Assembly: GCA_018268755.1 (NCBI GenBank)
Contig: JAFDVW010000013.1
Span: 281,295-345,294, forward strand
Direction of reading: 5' to 3'
Source: Acidobacteriota bacterium
GTDB lineage: Bacteria; Acidobacteriota; Terriglobia; Terriglobales; Acidobacteriaceae
DNA length: 64,000 nt
The first letter of the stretch is position 1, and the number at the start of each line of letters is the position of its first letter. Below are positions 7,753-17,491 of this stretch, in pieces. The notes under the pieces were generated by a model that was not told where the DNA came from, ran no database searches, and saw nothing but the letters and a program-made list of their open reading frames with translations. Both the position numbers and the translations under genes were made by a program.

Positions 7753-10700
7753 ATGCGCTATGTCAGATGTCTGATGTTGATGCTTTGTGGTTGTCTGGCC
7801 ATCGCCGTGGGAGGAAAGATTGCCCATGGCCAGGTACCCCAAGGCCAGGTCTTAGGAACGGTTACGGATCCAAGCAGCGCAGTCGTGCAGAAGGCAAAAG
7901 TCACTTTGGAGAATCAGTTAACCGGCGTTAGTCAGTCGGTTGAAACTGGGGACTCTGGGATATTCACCTTTTCCTATCTGAACAGCGGAATATATCGTCT
8001 ACGTGTCGAGAAAGAAGGTTTTGACACCGCGATCTATCCCGACATCCAGGTGCAGATCGCCGACAAAAAGAGAATTGACGTCGCGCTGCAGGTTGGGCAG
8101 ATGTCGGTTTCTGTACAGGTAACGGGAGCGGCCGCGCGAGTGGATACGGATAGCTCTAGCGTATCGACGATGATTTCCCGGCGTGAAGCTTTGGATCTCC
8201 CATTGAATGGGCGAGATTTTTCGCAGTTGGCGACGATTGAACCGGGTATCACAAACGCCGGCGCCCAAGGTGCGTCGCTCCTTACATCGCTGGGACAATA
8301 TGTCACCGTGGGAGGGAATAGCACGGTCGGCGCAAACTACAGCGTGGATGGTGTTGATAATCGTTCGCACTTCCTTGCCGGTCCAGCGATGAACCCATCG
8401 GTGGATTCCATTCAGGAATTCCGCATCGAGGAAATCCTGTCCCCAGCTGAGTTCGGAGGTGGCGGAGCCCAGCTGATGGTGGCCACAAAGTCCGGTCAGA
8501 ATGCATTTCACGGAAATGCTTGGGAGTACAACCGTGTGGCGGCGCTGAACGCCGGTAACTATTACACCCACAAGAGAGATTCTCTGATCCGCAACCAATT
8601 CGGCGCCGACATCGGTGGCCCCATCATCAAGAACAAGTTGTTTTTCTATTTCAACTGGGAAGCTCAAAGGCAAGTCCAGAATTTTCAAGGACAGGGAACA
8701 GTTTTTACCAACAAAATGCGGACGGGCGATTTCAGTGAACTGCTGCCTGATTTTGTGGTGAATGATCCGGAAACCGGACTGCCTTTCCCCGGAAATGTGA
8801 TCCCCGCGGACCGTTTGAATTCCTACATGGTGGATCTCATGGATTCCCTCATGCCTCGGGCGACTGCTTCTGGCGTGATCAATAATTACACGGCGAATAA
8901 CCCGACCAGAACAAACTGGGAGCAGTATTCGCCGCGAGTGGACTATCAGGCTACGCAGAAAGATGCCTTCTTCTTTAAGGCCAGTTTGCAACCCCGCCGG
9001 GGAATTGATCCACCGGCCTCCACCGTCTGGTTGGGGCAAACTGAAGATTTTCATTTTTCCAATGCAGGGGTAGGCTGGACGCGAACTTGGTCGCCCACCC
9101 TGATCTCCGAGACGCGGCTGGGTTGGCACAAAGAAAGTTTGATTACCGATACCGTGCAACCGGCGACTCCCCCCGCTATGAAAATCCAGGGATTGGGAAG
9201 CGAGCCGATTGATCACTACCCCATCCTTTTCCTTTCGGACTTTGATTCGTTTGGGCAGCCTGGCAACAACCTTGGTTTTGCATTTCGCACCTATAGCCTG
9301 GACCAAAACGTTTCCATCGTGCGAGGGAAACATCTGTTCAAGGTTGGTTTTTCAGGGCAGCGCAATGCGGACGCAACGACCTTTGCCTACACCCGCTCAA
9401 GCTGGCCATTCTTATGGTTCAGTGACAATGTGTACAGCGGGCTAGGGGCGGCGGATTTCCTTCTGGGGATCCCCAATATGGGGTTGGCTTATCTGGCCAG
9501 TGCTCCAAGGTCCCTGCGCTCGGGCAACTACGCTGTTTTCGCCCAGGACGATTGGAAAGTTTCATCCAAGCTCACGTTGAATCTTGGTTTGCGATATGAA
9601 TTGCCCGTACAAACCTCAGAACCTCACAACATCTGGGCGAATTTTGATCAGACCTTAGGAAAAATCGTGGTTGCCGGCGACGAAATTCAAACCGGCTTAG
9701 GCCCGCAAGTGCCATTTCTGCTCAGTCAATATGGCGATTACATTGTCCCGGCGAGCCAATCTTCGTTACCCAAGAGAACGTTGGTGTATGGCAGCCATAA
9801 AGATTTTGGTCCGCGGGTGGGCTTTGCCTGGCGGCCCTGGGGCGGTACAAACACGGTCATTCGGGGAGGATACGGGATTTATTATGTCCGCCAATTTGGA
9901 CAAAACGGCAACAACCAGCCGGCGTCGCTTCCCTATGCGGGTATCTTGCTAACCTATAACACCACTCCCTCCCCCACACGTTACGCGGACGATTTTTTCA
10001 ACGGGCCAACGGGGGAAGCGCCCGCTCCCAGCGCATACTTGCGGGGGCCCCATCTTCCCTCCAGCTCCATGCAGCAGTTGAGCTTGGAGTTTCAACAGGC
10101 TTTGCCTTGGGGGATGGTAGCGAAAGCCAGCTTCCAGGATGAGCATAGCGTACACCTGGAAACCGGCTGGAATGCCAACCAGCCAAGGATCGGTCCGGGC
10201 TCGATCAGCTCGCGCACTCCTTACCCGGATTTCTCTTCGATTACCGGGGTCTTCAACGAAGGGAATGCCCGCTATGACGCATTCCAGGCGTTGTTAAGAA
10301 AGGCGTCGCCCCACTTCACCTTCCAGACTTCCTATCGGCGAGCCAGGAACATTCAGGAATCGTTTGTCGATATCTACAACCGGGGGCAATTCCGTGGTCC
10401 TGTCGGATACTCTCCCGACGAGATCAAGTTCCACGTTATTGCAGACTTGCCCTTCGGAAAAGGCATGCGCTGGCTGAATCAAGGCGGTATCGCCAACGCA
10501 GTGGTGGGTGGCTGGACGGTAGCCGCGATTGCCACGCCGTATTTGGGCGGGCAGCCTTTCTCGGTGACCTGGAGCGGGGATAGCGCCAATATCAACGTGT
10601 ACACCGTCCGGGCCAATCAGACCTGCAGCGGCAGAGTCAGCAATCCGACTAAGTCCAACTGGTTTGATACGTCCTGCTTTGAGGCGCCAACCCCAGGCAC

Positions 10701-10947
10701 GGTCGGCAACGCGCGGACAGGGGCTCTGTTCGGCCCATCTTCGTTCTATGCCGATTTTTCCATCTATAAAAACTTTGTGGTACGTGAGGACGTGAAGCTC
10801 CAGTTCCGCACGGAAATGTTCAATGTTTTCAACCATCCCAATCTGGGGGCCCCGAATGCAACGGCAAATGGTTTTGCGTTCGGCGAGATCACCAGTATCT
10901 CGCAGGTGCCACGAGTCATTCAGTTAGCTCTGCGCTTAAGTTTCTAG
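7753..10947 (+). CDS. TonB-dependent receptor with carboxypeptidase-regulatory-like domain
   Basis: Outer-membrane active transporter of 1064 residues. Signal peptide (about 1-26), then a CarboxypepD_reg-like beta-sandwich (about 30-110, GQVLGTVTDPSSAVV to the FTFSYLNSGIYRLRVEKEGF segment). A plug domain follows (LDLPLNGRDFSQL, YSVDGVDNRSHF), then a long beta-barrel ending in ALRLSF with the terminal aromatic residue expected of barrels. This Oar-like architecture is abundant in Acidobacteriota. GGGAGG lies 9 bases before ATG 7753. As first gene of the catabolic run it probably imports the oligosaccharide or glycoside on which the next genes act; that substrate link rests on position only. 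Confidence 0.93.
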   Translation: MRYVRCLMLMLCGCLAIAVGGKIAHGQVPQGQVLGTVTDPSSAVVQKAKVTLENQLTGVSQSVETGDSGIFTFSYLNSGIYRLRVEKEGFDTAIYPDIQVQIADKKRIDVALQVGQMSVSVQVTGAAARVDTDSSSVSTMISRREALDLPLNGRDFSQLATIEPGITNAGAQGASLLTSLGQYVTVGGNSTVGANYSVDGVDNRSHFLAGPAMNPSVDSIQEFRIEEILSPAEFGGGGAQLMVATKSGQNAFHGNAWEYNRVAALNAGNYYTHKRDSLIRNQFGADIGGPIIKNKLFFYFNWEAQRQVQNFQGQGTVFTNKMRTGDFSELLPDFVVNDPETGLPFPGNVIPADRLNSYMVDLMDSLMPRATASGVINNYTANNPTRTNWEQYSPRVDYQATQKDAFFFKASLQPRRGIDPPASTVWLGQTEDFHFSNAGVGWTRTWSPTLISETRLGWHKESLITDTVQPATPPAMKIQGLGSEPIDHYPILFLSDFDSFGQPGNNLGFAFRTYSLDQNVSIVRGKHLFKVGFSGQRNADATTFAYTRSSWPFLWFSDNVYSGLGAADFLLGIPNMGLAYLASAPRSLRSGNYAVFAQDDWKVSSKLTLNLGLRYELPVQTSEPHNIWANFDQTLGKIVVAGDEIQTGLGPQVPFLLSQYGDYIVPASQSSLPKRTLVYGSHKDFGPRVGFAWRPWGGTNTVIRGGYGIYYVRQFGQNGNNQPASLPYAGILLTYNTTPSPTRYADDFFNGPTGEAPAPSAYLRGPHLPSSSMQQLSLEFQQALPWGMVAKASFQDEHSVHLETGWNANQPRIGPGSISSRTPYPDFSSITGVFNEGNARYDAFQALLRKASPHFTFQTSYRRARNIQESFVDIYNRGQFRGPVGYSPDEIKFHVIADLPFGKGMRWLNQGGIANAVVGGWTVAAIATPYLGGQPFSVTWSGDSANINVYTVRANQTCSGRVSNPTKSNWFDTSCFEAPTPGTVGNARTGALFGPSSFYADFSIYKNFVVREDVKLQFRTEMFNVFNHPNLGAPNATANGFAFGEITSISQVPRVIQLALRLSF

Positions 10948-10973
10948 CGGGGAGATCTGGGTTGGAGGGGGAC

Positions 10974-11008
10974 GGCGGTCTGCATAGGCTCTATCCAGGC
11001 GGACCGCC
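10974..11008 (+). promoter_or_regulatory. Stem-loop between receptor and first glycosidase-like gene
   Basis: GGCGGTC (10974-10980) pairs perfectly with GACCGCC (11002-11008) across a 21-base loop, followed by CTATTTTG. It is a poor terminator, but could attenuate transcription or protect the mRNA end between the receptor and downstream genes. Confidence 0.35.
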
Positions 11009-11083
11009 GGGCTATTTTGTCGGCTCCGGCAGGGCGGTTTCTTGCCTGAGAGTGCTGAGATTCAATGGGTCCAGGAGAGGTGA

Positions 11084-13630
11084 ATGTCCGATTCGAGCTT
11101 TTCTCGCCGCACGTTGCTGCAAGGCGCGCTCGCTTCCACCGGTGTGATTTGGTCGCGCACTATGAATGCTGAATCCTTCCTGTTTCCTGCAGCCGAAATG
11201 GACAAGGTTCAAGACGAAGTGGATATTCGTGAATGGAGCTTCGAAGAGGCCCAAAAATACTGGACGGCTATGAAGAACCCGGTAGCTCATGTTGGAGTAC
11301 CGGGTTGCGAATGGCAGACCGGTGTCTACTGGGACGGCTCGCTGCTTTGCGGTCCAACTTTGCAGCGAGGAGAGATCTATGTACATCCTCTTATGGCCGA
11401 AGAGGCTGCGCCCCTGGGGAATAATCTGCTGCATCTTTCCATTGGCTACGGCGACCCGATGCGCTTTGTAGATCGCAAGGGAACAGGAAGTCCATTCATT
11501 CGCCGCAGTCTGGAAGGAGGCCGGCTGCCGATTCCCAGCGTAGAGACTCAGGATGGAAGCCTGATTTGGAAGGAAACCGCTTTTGCTCATGTGGCGGGGC
11601 GCAAGATGCAGGAAGCAAGTATGCGTCCCAATCGCAATGACATACCGGTGACCCACGTTCAGTTTCGGGTCAAGAATACGGGCGCCAAGACAGAGAATGG
11701 CCATTTATGGTTCTACTTCGGAGACACCAGTCAGACCAAACTGATAACTGAGATTGGGGCGGAGTTAGACCAGCCGTTAGCCCATCGTTTTGAACCACCC
11801 TTCGGATGGATCCAGGACAAGGTGCGCTACATTTTTCCCTCTCCGAAAAAGGGAGAATTGCGTTGGCATGACGCCGGGCCACCGCTGGAAGGAATCGCGA
11901 ATGCGGTGGAGAAATTGATCGAGTGGAACGTGGGTCTGGCCCCTGGCGAAGAAGCACAGCTCACTTTATTACTGCCTTATGGGTTGATTGACCGCACTTC
12001 GGCAGAAAAAATCCTGGGTTTCGACAGTGCCGCAGTGCACCAGGAAGTAAGCCAATTCTGGAGCAGTCTGCTTCAGGGGCCAGGGAGAATTGAGACTCCA
12101 GAGGGATGGATGAATGATTATTTGGCGGCTGTCCCCGGACAAATGGCCCAGCAGGTGGGGTACCGTCATCTTCATAAGCTCTGGATGTATAAGACTTCGC
12201 CAAACTGGTACGAAGACTACTATCCGGCCAACGCGGCCACTGCGCTTGCGGCTTTTGACTTGCGGGGGCTAACGCACATCTCGCGCCCAGTTCTGCAGAG
12301 CTTTGTGGACTTCCAAACTGACGAGCCGGGAATCTTGGGGAAAGACAGGCGTCCCGACGCTCCTCGGGATGATCTGCGTCGACCGACCGCGGATTTGGGA
12401 GAGGGATTCGCCACGCATCCCGGCTTGCTGGGAAATTTTGGGGGATGGACTGCCAATTCTTCTCTGATGTGTCATGGTGCCGAGCTCAAAACCCTGGCAT
12501 CCCACTATCGCAGGACACGTGACGAATCTTGGCTGGGCAAGGGGCCCGGTTCGCCGTTACAAACCATGCTGGATGCTTGTGACTGGGTTAGTGCACAGCG
12601 ACGCCGCACCATGCGGGAAGAAAAGGGAAAGAAGGTAAGGCATTGGGGACTGCTTCCGGCAGCTTCGGCGCACGATTGGTTGTCGGGCAACGCTGTTTTC
12701 AATGATTCTTGGTGCATCTACGGCATGATCGAAACCGTTCGCATGCTGCGGGAAATCAATCATCCAAGAGCGGAAGAAATGGCCAAGGAGCTTAAAGCCT
12801 ACCGAGACTGTCTGCGGGATCGCTACAACGAAGCCAGAGACCTGGCCAGGCCCGTACCTGTGCCGGGAGGCGGGACCATCCCCTATGTTCCCAGGGACGT
12901 CTATGAACTCGATTGGCAGAAAGTTGATTGGACCTACGCAAATTACGGGCCGGTCCGGGCCGGAGGACAGGGCGCCTTTGATCCAAATGACCCGCTTGTC
13001 GAGCAGGCCCTGAGGTTTCTGGATGTCGGTATGCCGAAAGATGGTAAACAGACCTTCTTTTGGCGGCATTATGTGGAACAGGAAACCATGTGGCCAATGT
13101 ATGAAGTATTTCTTCAGCGAGATGAGTTAGACAGGTTTTTTGAGTTCTTTTTTCATAATTTCACGGCTGCGATCCATCACGAATTTCGTGTTGGATGTGA
13201 GGCCCGGGATGGCATTCCCTCGTGTGCGCCAGGAGAGGGGGAACGGTGGAAAACAGTCCGCAACATGTTCGTCAATGAACATGGCGGCTACGACGGCTCA
13301 CAGCAGTCCCTTTGGCTCCTGCAGGCGATACCACGGAGTTGGCTCAAGGCGGGAGGACGTCTGGGCGTACGTGAGATGGGAACTGATTTTGGCGGTCATG
13401 TCGATCTGGAAGTGGAAGTTGCGCCGAACGGAAACTCGGTTGCGGTTCATGGCCGGCTCGATCTGGTGCTTCTGCCAGCGGAGATACGTATGAGGCTTCG
13501 TTCGGGAAGCGGCCGGCGATTGACCTCGGTTGAAATCAATGGCCGTAAAATGCAAGCCGTCGGAAAAGATAGTGTCCTGCTTCCTCCTGAAAAGAAGCAA
13601 GAATACAGAATCGTGGCCCGATTTGATTGA
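11084..13630 (+). CDS. Tat-exported (alpha/alpha)6-glycosidase-like protein, paralogue A
   Basis: An 848-residue exported protein whose exact family I do not recognise. A Tat signal (SRRTLLQGAL at residues 7-16) leads into an N-terminal beta-rich part (about 40-300). The helical second half has repeated Trp/Gly-rich helices, such as HWGLLPAASAHDWLSGN and YDGSQQSLWLLQAIP, typical of six-hairpin (alpha/alpha)6 glycosidases. It aligns along its whole length with the next gene but lacks about 20 residues near 640 (MPKDGKQ...HYVE). GGAGAGG precedes ATG 11084. Tat export suggests a folded or cofactor-bearing periplasmic enzyme. A glycoside hydrolase or lyase role is inferred from fold and from the neighbouring receptor, dehydratase and aldolase genes. 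Confidence 0.72.
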   Translation: MSDSSFSRRTLLQGALASTGVIWSRTMNAESFLFPAAEMDKVQDEVDIREWSFEEAQKYWTAMKNPVAHVGVPGCEWQTGVYWDGSLLCGPTLQRGEIYVHPLMAEEAAPLGNNLLHLSIGYGDPMRFVDRKGTGSPFIRRSLEGGRLPIPSVETQDGSLIWKETAFAHVAGRKMQEASMRPNRNDIPVTHVQFRVKNTGAKTENGHLWFYFGDTSQTKLITEIGAELDQPLAHRFEPPFGWIQDKVRYIFPSPKKGELRWHDAGPPLEGIANAVEKLIEWNVGLAPGEEAQLTLLLPYGLIDRTSAEKILGFDSAAVHQEVSQFWSSLLQGPGRIETPEGWMNDYLAAVPGQMAQQVGYRHLHKLWMYKTSPNWYEDYYPANAATALAAFDLRGLTHISRPVLQSFVDFQTDEPGILGKDRRPDAPRDDLRRPTADLGEGFATHPGLLGNFGGWTANSSLMCHGAELKTLASHYRRTRDESWLGKGPGSPLQTMLDACDWVSAQRRRTMREEKGKKVRHWGLLPAASAHDWLSGNAVFNDSWCIYGMIETVRMLREINHPRAEEMAKELKAYRDCLRDRYNEARDLARPVPVPGGGTIPYVPRDVYELDWQKVDWTYANYGPVRAGGQGAFDPNDPLVEQALRFLDVGMPKDGKQTFFWRHYVEQETMWPMYEVFLQRDELDRFFEFFFHNFTAAIHHEFRVGCEARDGIPSCAPGEGERWKTVRNMFVNEHGGYDGSQQSLWLLQAIPRSWLKAGGRLGVREMGTDFGGHVDLEVEVAPNGNSVAVHGRLDLVLLPAEIRMRLRSGSGRRLTSVEINGRKMQAVGKDSVLLPPEKKQEYRIVARFD

Positions 13631-13686
13631 GGCCGTGCGTTCTCGTTAGGGCACAACGATCTTACGCTGAAAGAGATGAAACATCC

Positions 13687-16260
13687 ATGAACGGAAAGAA
13701 ATTGAATCGTCGAGAAATTCTACAGGGGATGCTGTTGTCCACCGGCGCAACCTTCCTCCCCCCTATGCATCTGGCGTTGGCCGCAGATCATTCTGCCCAT
13801 GAATGGACCCTGGAGGAAGCGCAACGATCTTGGTTGTCTATGCGGAGACCAGTGCAGCATGTGGGCATTCCTGGGTACGAGTTCCAGGCAGGAGTTCTTT
13901 GGAATGGTGCCTTGGTGTTTGGGCCCTTGAAGGCGGCGCGCAGCAACCCCGGAATGATGAAGGAGCTTGAACTGCTGGGCAACAATCTCCTGCACGTATC
14001 GGTGGGGTATGGTAGCCCCGCAAAGTTTGTTGATCGCGTGGGGAATCGCGATGCCGCAATCACCCGAGGCCTGGAAGACGGCTATTTGCCCATTCCCCAT
14101 ATTCAAACCAAAGATGGCGTGTTGATTTGGAGACAAAGGTTTTTTGCGCATTTAATGCAACGCTCTTTTACGGAAGGGATGCAACCCCGGGAAGATGATC
14201 TACTGATTGTGCAAGTTAGATTCAGCGTCCAGAATACTTCCAAAGAAAAGACCCTGGGCCACCTTTGGTTGCATATGGGCGATACCAGTCAGGTGGAGTT
14301 TGGATATAAAGCCGGTCAAGGCAACGAACTCGGCCAGAGCATCGAACACTCCTTTGCTTCGCCTTATGGCCTGGCCGGGAACGAAGTGCGTTATGTCGTT
14401 CCCCCACCTGAACGCGGGACGGTCCACTGGCATCAAGAAATCGATCCACCCCAAGGGATGCAATCGCGACCGCAGAGAGTTTTGGAGTGGTCTGTGCCCC
14501 TGGGGCCAGGGGAAGAAACTGATTTAATGTTGACCGTTCCTTACAAGCCGGTCAATCAAGTGGTTGCCCAGAAGTTAACTGACCTAAATAAAGACGAATT
14601 GTTCCGTGCTGCGTGCGCATTTTGGAAATCAGTGGTCGAAGGGCCAACCAGCATCGAGACCCCCAATGCTTTTTTGAACGACTATACCAAAGCGGTAGCC
14701 GGTCAGATGGCGCAGCAGATCGGGTACCGGCACAAAGCGCGCGTCTGGATGTATAAAACCAGCCCTAATCACTACGAGATGTATTGGCCATGTAACGCCG
14801 CCAAGGCCCTTCCCACTTTGGATCTGCGCGGGCTGACTCATTATTCTCGGCCCGTCCTTAAGAGCTTTATTGATACGCAAACCGAAGATTTTGGGAAGCT
14901 CACCCGCCAAGACATGGGAGAAGGAGCGCTCATTCCAGGAGAAGGGTTCAGCAGAAGGCCCGGCTTCTTGGGGAACTTTGGAGATTGGACTGCGAACACC
15001 TTGCTGCTGAGTCATGGCACGGAGCTATGGGCTCTGGCTGCACATTATCGAATTACGCGCGACCGCGCATGGCTGGGAGAGGGGCCGGGGTCTCCACTGC
15101 AGGCAATTCTCGATGCCTGCGACTGGATGGCCGTGCAACGCCGCCGCACCATGCGGGAAGAAAATGGCAAAAAGGTTGCCCATTGGGGCCTGTTGCCCGC
15201 GGCATCCGCACATGATTGGTTGTCTGGAAACACCATTTTTAACGATGCATTCTGTATCTTCGGCCACATCGAAGCTGTGCGTCTGCTCCGTGAAATCCAG
15301 CATTCACGGGCAGATGAACTAGCCCAAGAGCTCAATGCATACCGCAGTTGCCTGCGCGAACGCTATCGCGAAGCTCGGGACAAGTCTCGCCCGCTGCCTC
15401 TTCCCGGAGGGGCAACCTTGCCATACGTTCCGCGTGACGTTTACGAGTTGGATTGGGCCAAGACAGACTGGACTTATACCGGTTATGGGCCACTGCGCGC
15501 TGGCGCATGGGGAGCCCTGGACCCCCAGGATGAACTGGTGGATCAGTCTCTGGCCTTTCTGGAAGCCGGGATGCCTAAGGGCGAAGGAACCTATCTGAAG
15601 CTGGCCCACAACTCTTACGGGCAACCCACCGCCGACGAAAACTTTGCCGATGTGAATGCGCCCACGGCGGATCGTCACTTTCTATGGAAGCATTACGTTG
15701 AGTATGAGACGATGTGGCCCATTGGATACGATCTATTTCTACAACGCGACGATCTGCCGCGCTTTTTTGAGTGGTTCTCTCATAATTTTTCCATGGTGCT
15801 GCACAAGGAGTTTCGAGTGGGGGTGGAATCGATTGATGGCGTACCATCCTGCGCACCAGGCGAAGGGGAGCGTTGGCGGGCGATTCGGAACATGTTCGTC
15901 AACGAGCGTGGCGGGTATGACGGCTCGCAGCAATCTTTGTGGTTACTGCAGGCGATTCCGCAGGTTTGGCTTAAACCGGGGGGGCGCTTTGGAGTAAAAG
16001 AGATGGGCACTCATTTCGGCGGCCATGTGGATTTGGAAGTGGAAGTTGATCCAAGTGGAAATCAACTCAGGGTTGCCGCCAGATTAAATCTAGCTATTCT
16101 GCCCACCGAAATTCGCTTACGCTTGCGCCCCGGCAATTCCCGGCAGAAGCTCTCGTCCGTGCAAATCAATGGCAGGCAAACCGCAATTCTGGACCGAAAT
16201 ACGGTCAGGTTGCCCGCCGAGATCAAGGGTGAGTACAAGATCGATGCGCAATTTAGCTGA
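13687..16260 (+). CDS. Tat-exported (alpha/alpha)6-glycosidase-like protein, paralogue B
   Basis: An 857-residue tandem paralogue of the preceding gene, with long shared blocks (GNNLLHVSVGYG, WMYKTSPN, HWGLLPAASAHDWLSGN, CAPGEGERW, FGGHVDLEVEV). Tat-type N-terminus with NRREILQGML and a hydrophobic segment ending LALA. The second half is the helical toroid region; the segment around residues 640-665 (YLKLAHNSYGQ, ADRHFLWKHYVEYE) is present here and shortened in paralogue A. Start ATG 13687 is 57 bases after the previous stop, so the two are surely co-transcribed. Different loops near the presumed active site suggest two related substrates or endo/exo roles; no catalytic residue can be named with confidence. 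Confidence 0.72.
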   Translation: MNGKKLNRREILQGMLLSTGATFLPPMHLALAADHSAHEWTLEEAQRSWLSMRRPVQHVGIPGYEFQAGVLWNGALVFGPLKAARSNPGMMKELELLGNNLLHVSVGYGSPAKFVDRVGNRDAAITRGLEDGYLPIPHIQTKDGVLIWRQRFFAHLMQRSFTEGMQPREDDLLIVQVRFSVQNTSKEKTLGHLWLHMGDTSQVEFGYKAGQGNELGQSIEHSFASPYGLAGNEVRYVVPPPERGTVHWHQEIDPPQGMQSRPQRVLEWSVPLGPGEETDLMLTVPYKPVNQVVAQKLTDLNKDELFRAACAFWKSVVEGPTSIETPNAFLNDYTKAVAGQMAQQIGYRHKARVWMYKTSPNHYEMYWPCNAAKALPTLDLRGLTHYSRPVLKSFIDTQTEDFGKLTRQDMGEGALIPGEGFSRRPGFLGNFGDWTANTLLLSHGTELWALAAHYRITRDRAWLGEGPGSPLQAILDACDWMAVQRRRTMREENGKKVAHWGLLPAASAHDWLSGNTIFNDAFCIFGHIEAVRLLREIQHSRADELAQELNAYRSCLRERYREARDKSRPLPLPGGATLPYVPRDVYELDWAKTDWTYTGYGPLRAGAWGALDPQDELVDQSLAFLEAGMPKGEGTYLKLAHNSYGQPTADENFADVNAPTADRHFLWKHYVEYETMWPIGYDLFLQRDDLPRFFEWFSHNFSMVLHKEFRVGVESIDGVPSCAPGEGERWRAIRNMFVNERGGYDGSQQSLWLLQAIPQVWLKPGGRFGVKEMGTHFGGHVDLEVEVDPSGNQLRVAARLNLAILPTEIRLRLRPGNSRQKLSSVQINGRQTAILDRNTVRLPAEIKGEYKIDAQFS

Positions 16261-16348
16261 ATTTCCTGGAAACATAATTTCTCGGATTGAGCGATTGGAA
16301 AATGTATTGAGGCTGCAGTAAACACAAGCACGGAAGCAGGGTCGCGTT

Positions 16349-17491
16349 ATGGGAAATGAAAAAGTAAAGATCACCGACTGGACTATTTATCCGGCAGACC
16401 GTAACTTCCACCTGTTTCTTGAGATACGTACCGATCAAGGAGTGAGCGGTTGGGGCGCCTGTTATTCAGAAAAGGGACAAGCGATTGGTGCATTGCATTG
16501 GCTCAAGCGCTTTGTAATCGGTGAAAATCCCCTCGAAATCGAAAGAGTCACCGAAAAGCTTCACCAGATTACTTTCTGGTTGGGGCGTGGGGGCGCCATG
16601 ACGCACGCGATCAGCGCCGTCAATCTGGCGTTGTGGGATGTGGCGGGCAAAATCTTGCAGCAACCCGTATCGGTGCTTCTGGGTGGTTCTCTCCGGCAAA
16701 CCGTTCCGGCCTACGGTTCCATTCTTTTTGTGCCGCTCGAGACATTGGCGGAGCGCATTCAAAGGATGAAGGAGAGTGGATTTCGTGCAATCAAACTGGG
16801 GTGGGAGCCTTTTGGGCGCGAAAGCGTGGCGCAAGATGAAGCCCTGATTCGCAAAGCCCGCGAAGCTGCTGGGAACGACACGCGGCTGTTGATCGATATG
16901 GGAGGCAGCTATCCTTTTTGGAAGTTGCGCCTGAAAGATGCGCTTGAGAGAGCCAGGATGCTTAAAGACTACGGTGTGTACTGGCTGGAAGAACCCCTGG
17001 CCCCGGACGACATTGAGGGCTATGCCCGCTTGACGGAACAATCGCCAATCAAGATTGCGCATGGCGAAGTGCTTACCCGGCGGCAGTCATTTTCGCCTTA
17101 CTTCGATCGCCGGGCCATGGACATCGCACAACCCGATGTTTCCAAGGTAGGCGGTCTTTCAGAAATGAGGCGCATCGCGTGGATGGCCGAGGAGCGTGGC
17201 ATTGAACTCGTCCCTCACGGCTGGAACACGGCTGTCGGAGTGGCTGCCGACCTGCATTTAACATCCACGTTGTCCAGCTCCTCTTTTGTGGAATTCAACG
17301 TAGGAAACCCCTTGGTCGAAAGTTTAACAAGTACCCCGTTTCATCTGAATACTGAAGGCTGCCTGGAGATTCCGGACAAGCCAGGGCTCGGGATTGAGAT
17401 CGATCGGGAACGGCTCAAAGCCCTCGAAGCATCAGGGTTTGCATCCACCAGCTGGACCTGGGATGAAAGAAAGGAGTTCGAAACGTCGTGA
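16349..17491 (+). CDS. Enolase-superfamily sugar-acid dehydratase/racemase (copy 2)
   Basis: 380-residue mandelate racemase/muconate-lactonizing family protein. The capping domain (GVSGWGACYSEKG) leads into the barrel with the lysine in IKLGWEPFG, metal ligands in LLIDMGGSYP, WLEEPLAPDD and HGEVLTRR, then AQPDVSKVGG and the histidine in LVPHGWNTAVG, the likely general base. The KLGW.PFG match to the 5.2 kb copy suggests similar substrates, but the C-terminal active-site segments differ (HGWNT here, NHTFTSH there). The stop overlaps the next start by four bases (GTGA), so translation is coupled to the deacetylase. Expected product is a 2-keto-3-deoxy acid for the downstream aldolase; this is inference. 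Confidence 0.88.
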   Translation: MGNEKVKITDWTIYPADRNFHLFLEIRTDQGVSGWGACYSEKGQAIGALHWLKRFVIGENPLEIERVTEKLHQITFWLGRGGAMTHAISAVNLALWDVAGKILQQPVSVLLGGSLRQTVPAYGSILFVPLETLAERIQRMKESGFRAIKLGWEPFGRESVAQDEALIRKAREAAGNDTRLLIDMGGSYPFWKLRLKDALERARMLKDYGVYWLEEPLAPDDIEGYARLTEQSPIKIAHGEVLTRRQSFSPYFDRRAMDIAQPDVSKVGGLSEMRRIAWMAEERGIELVPHGWNTAVGVAADLHLTSTLSSSSFVEFNVGNPLVESLTSTPFHLNTEGCLEIPDKPGLGIEIDRERLKALEASGFASTSWTWDERKEFETS

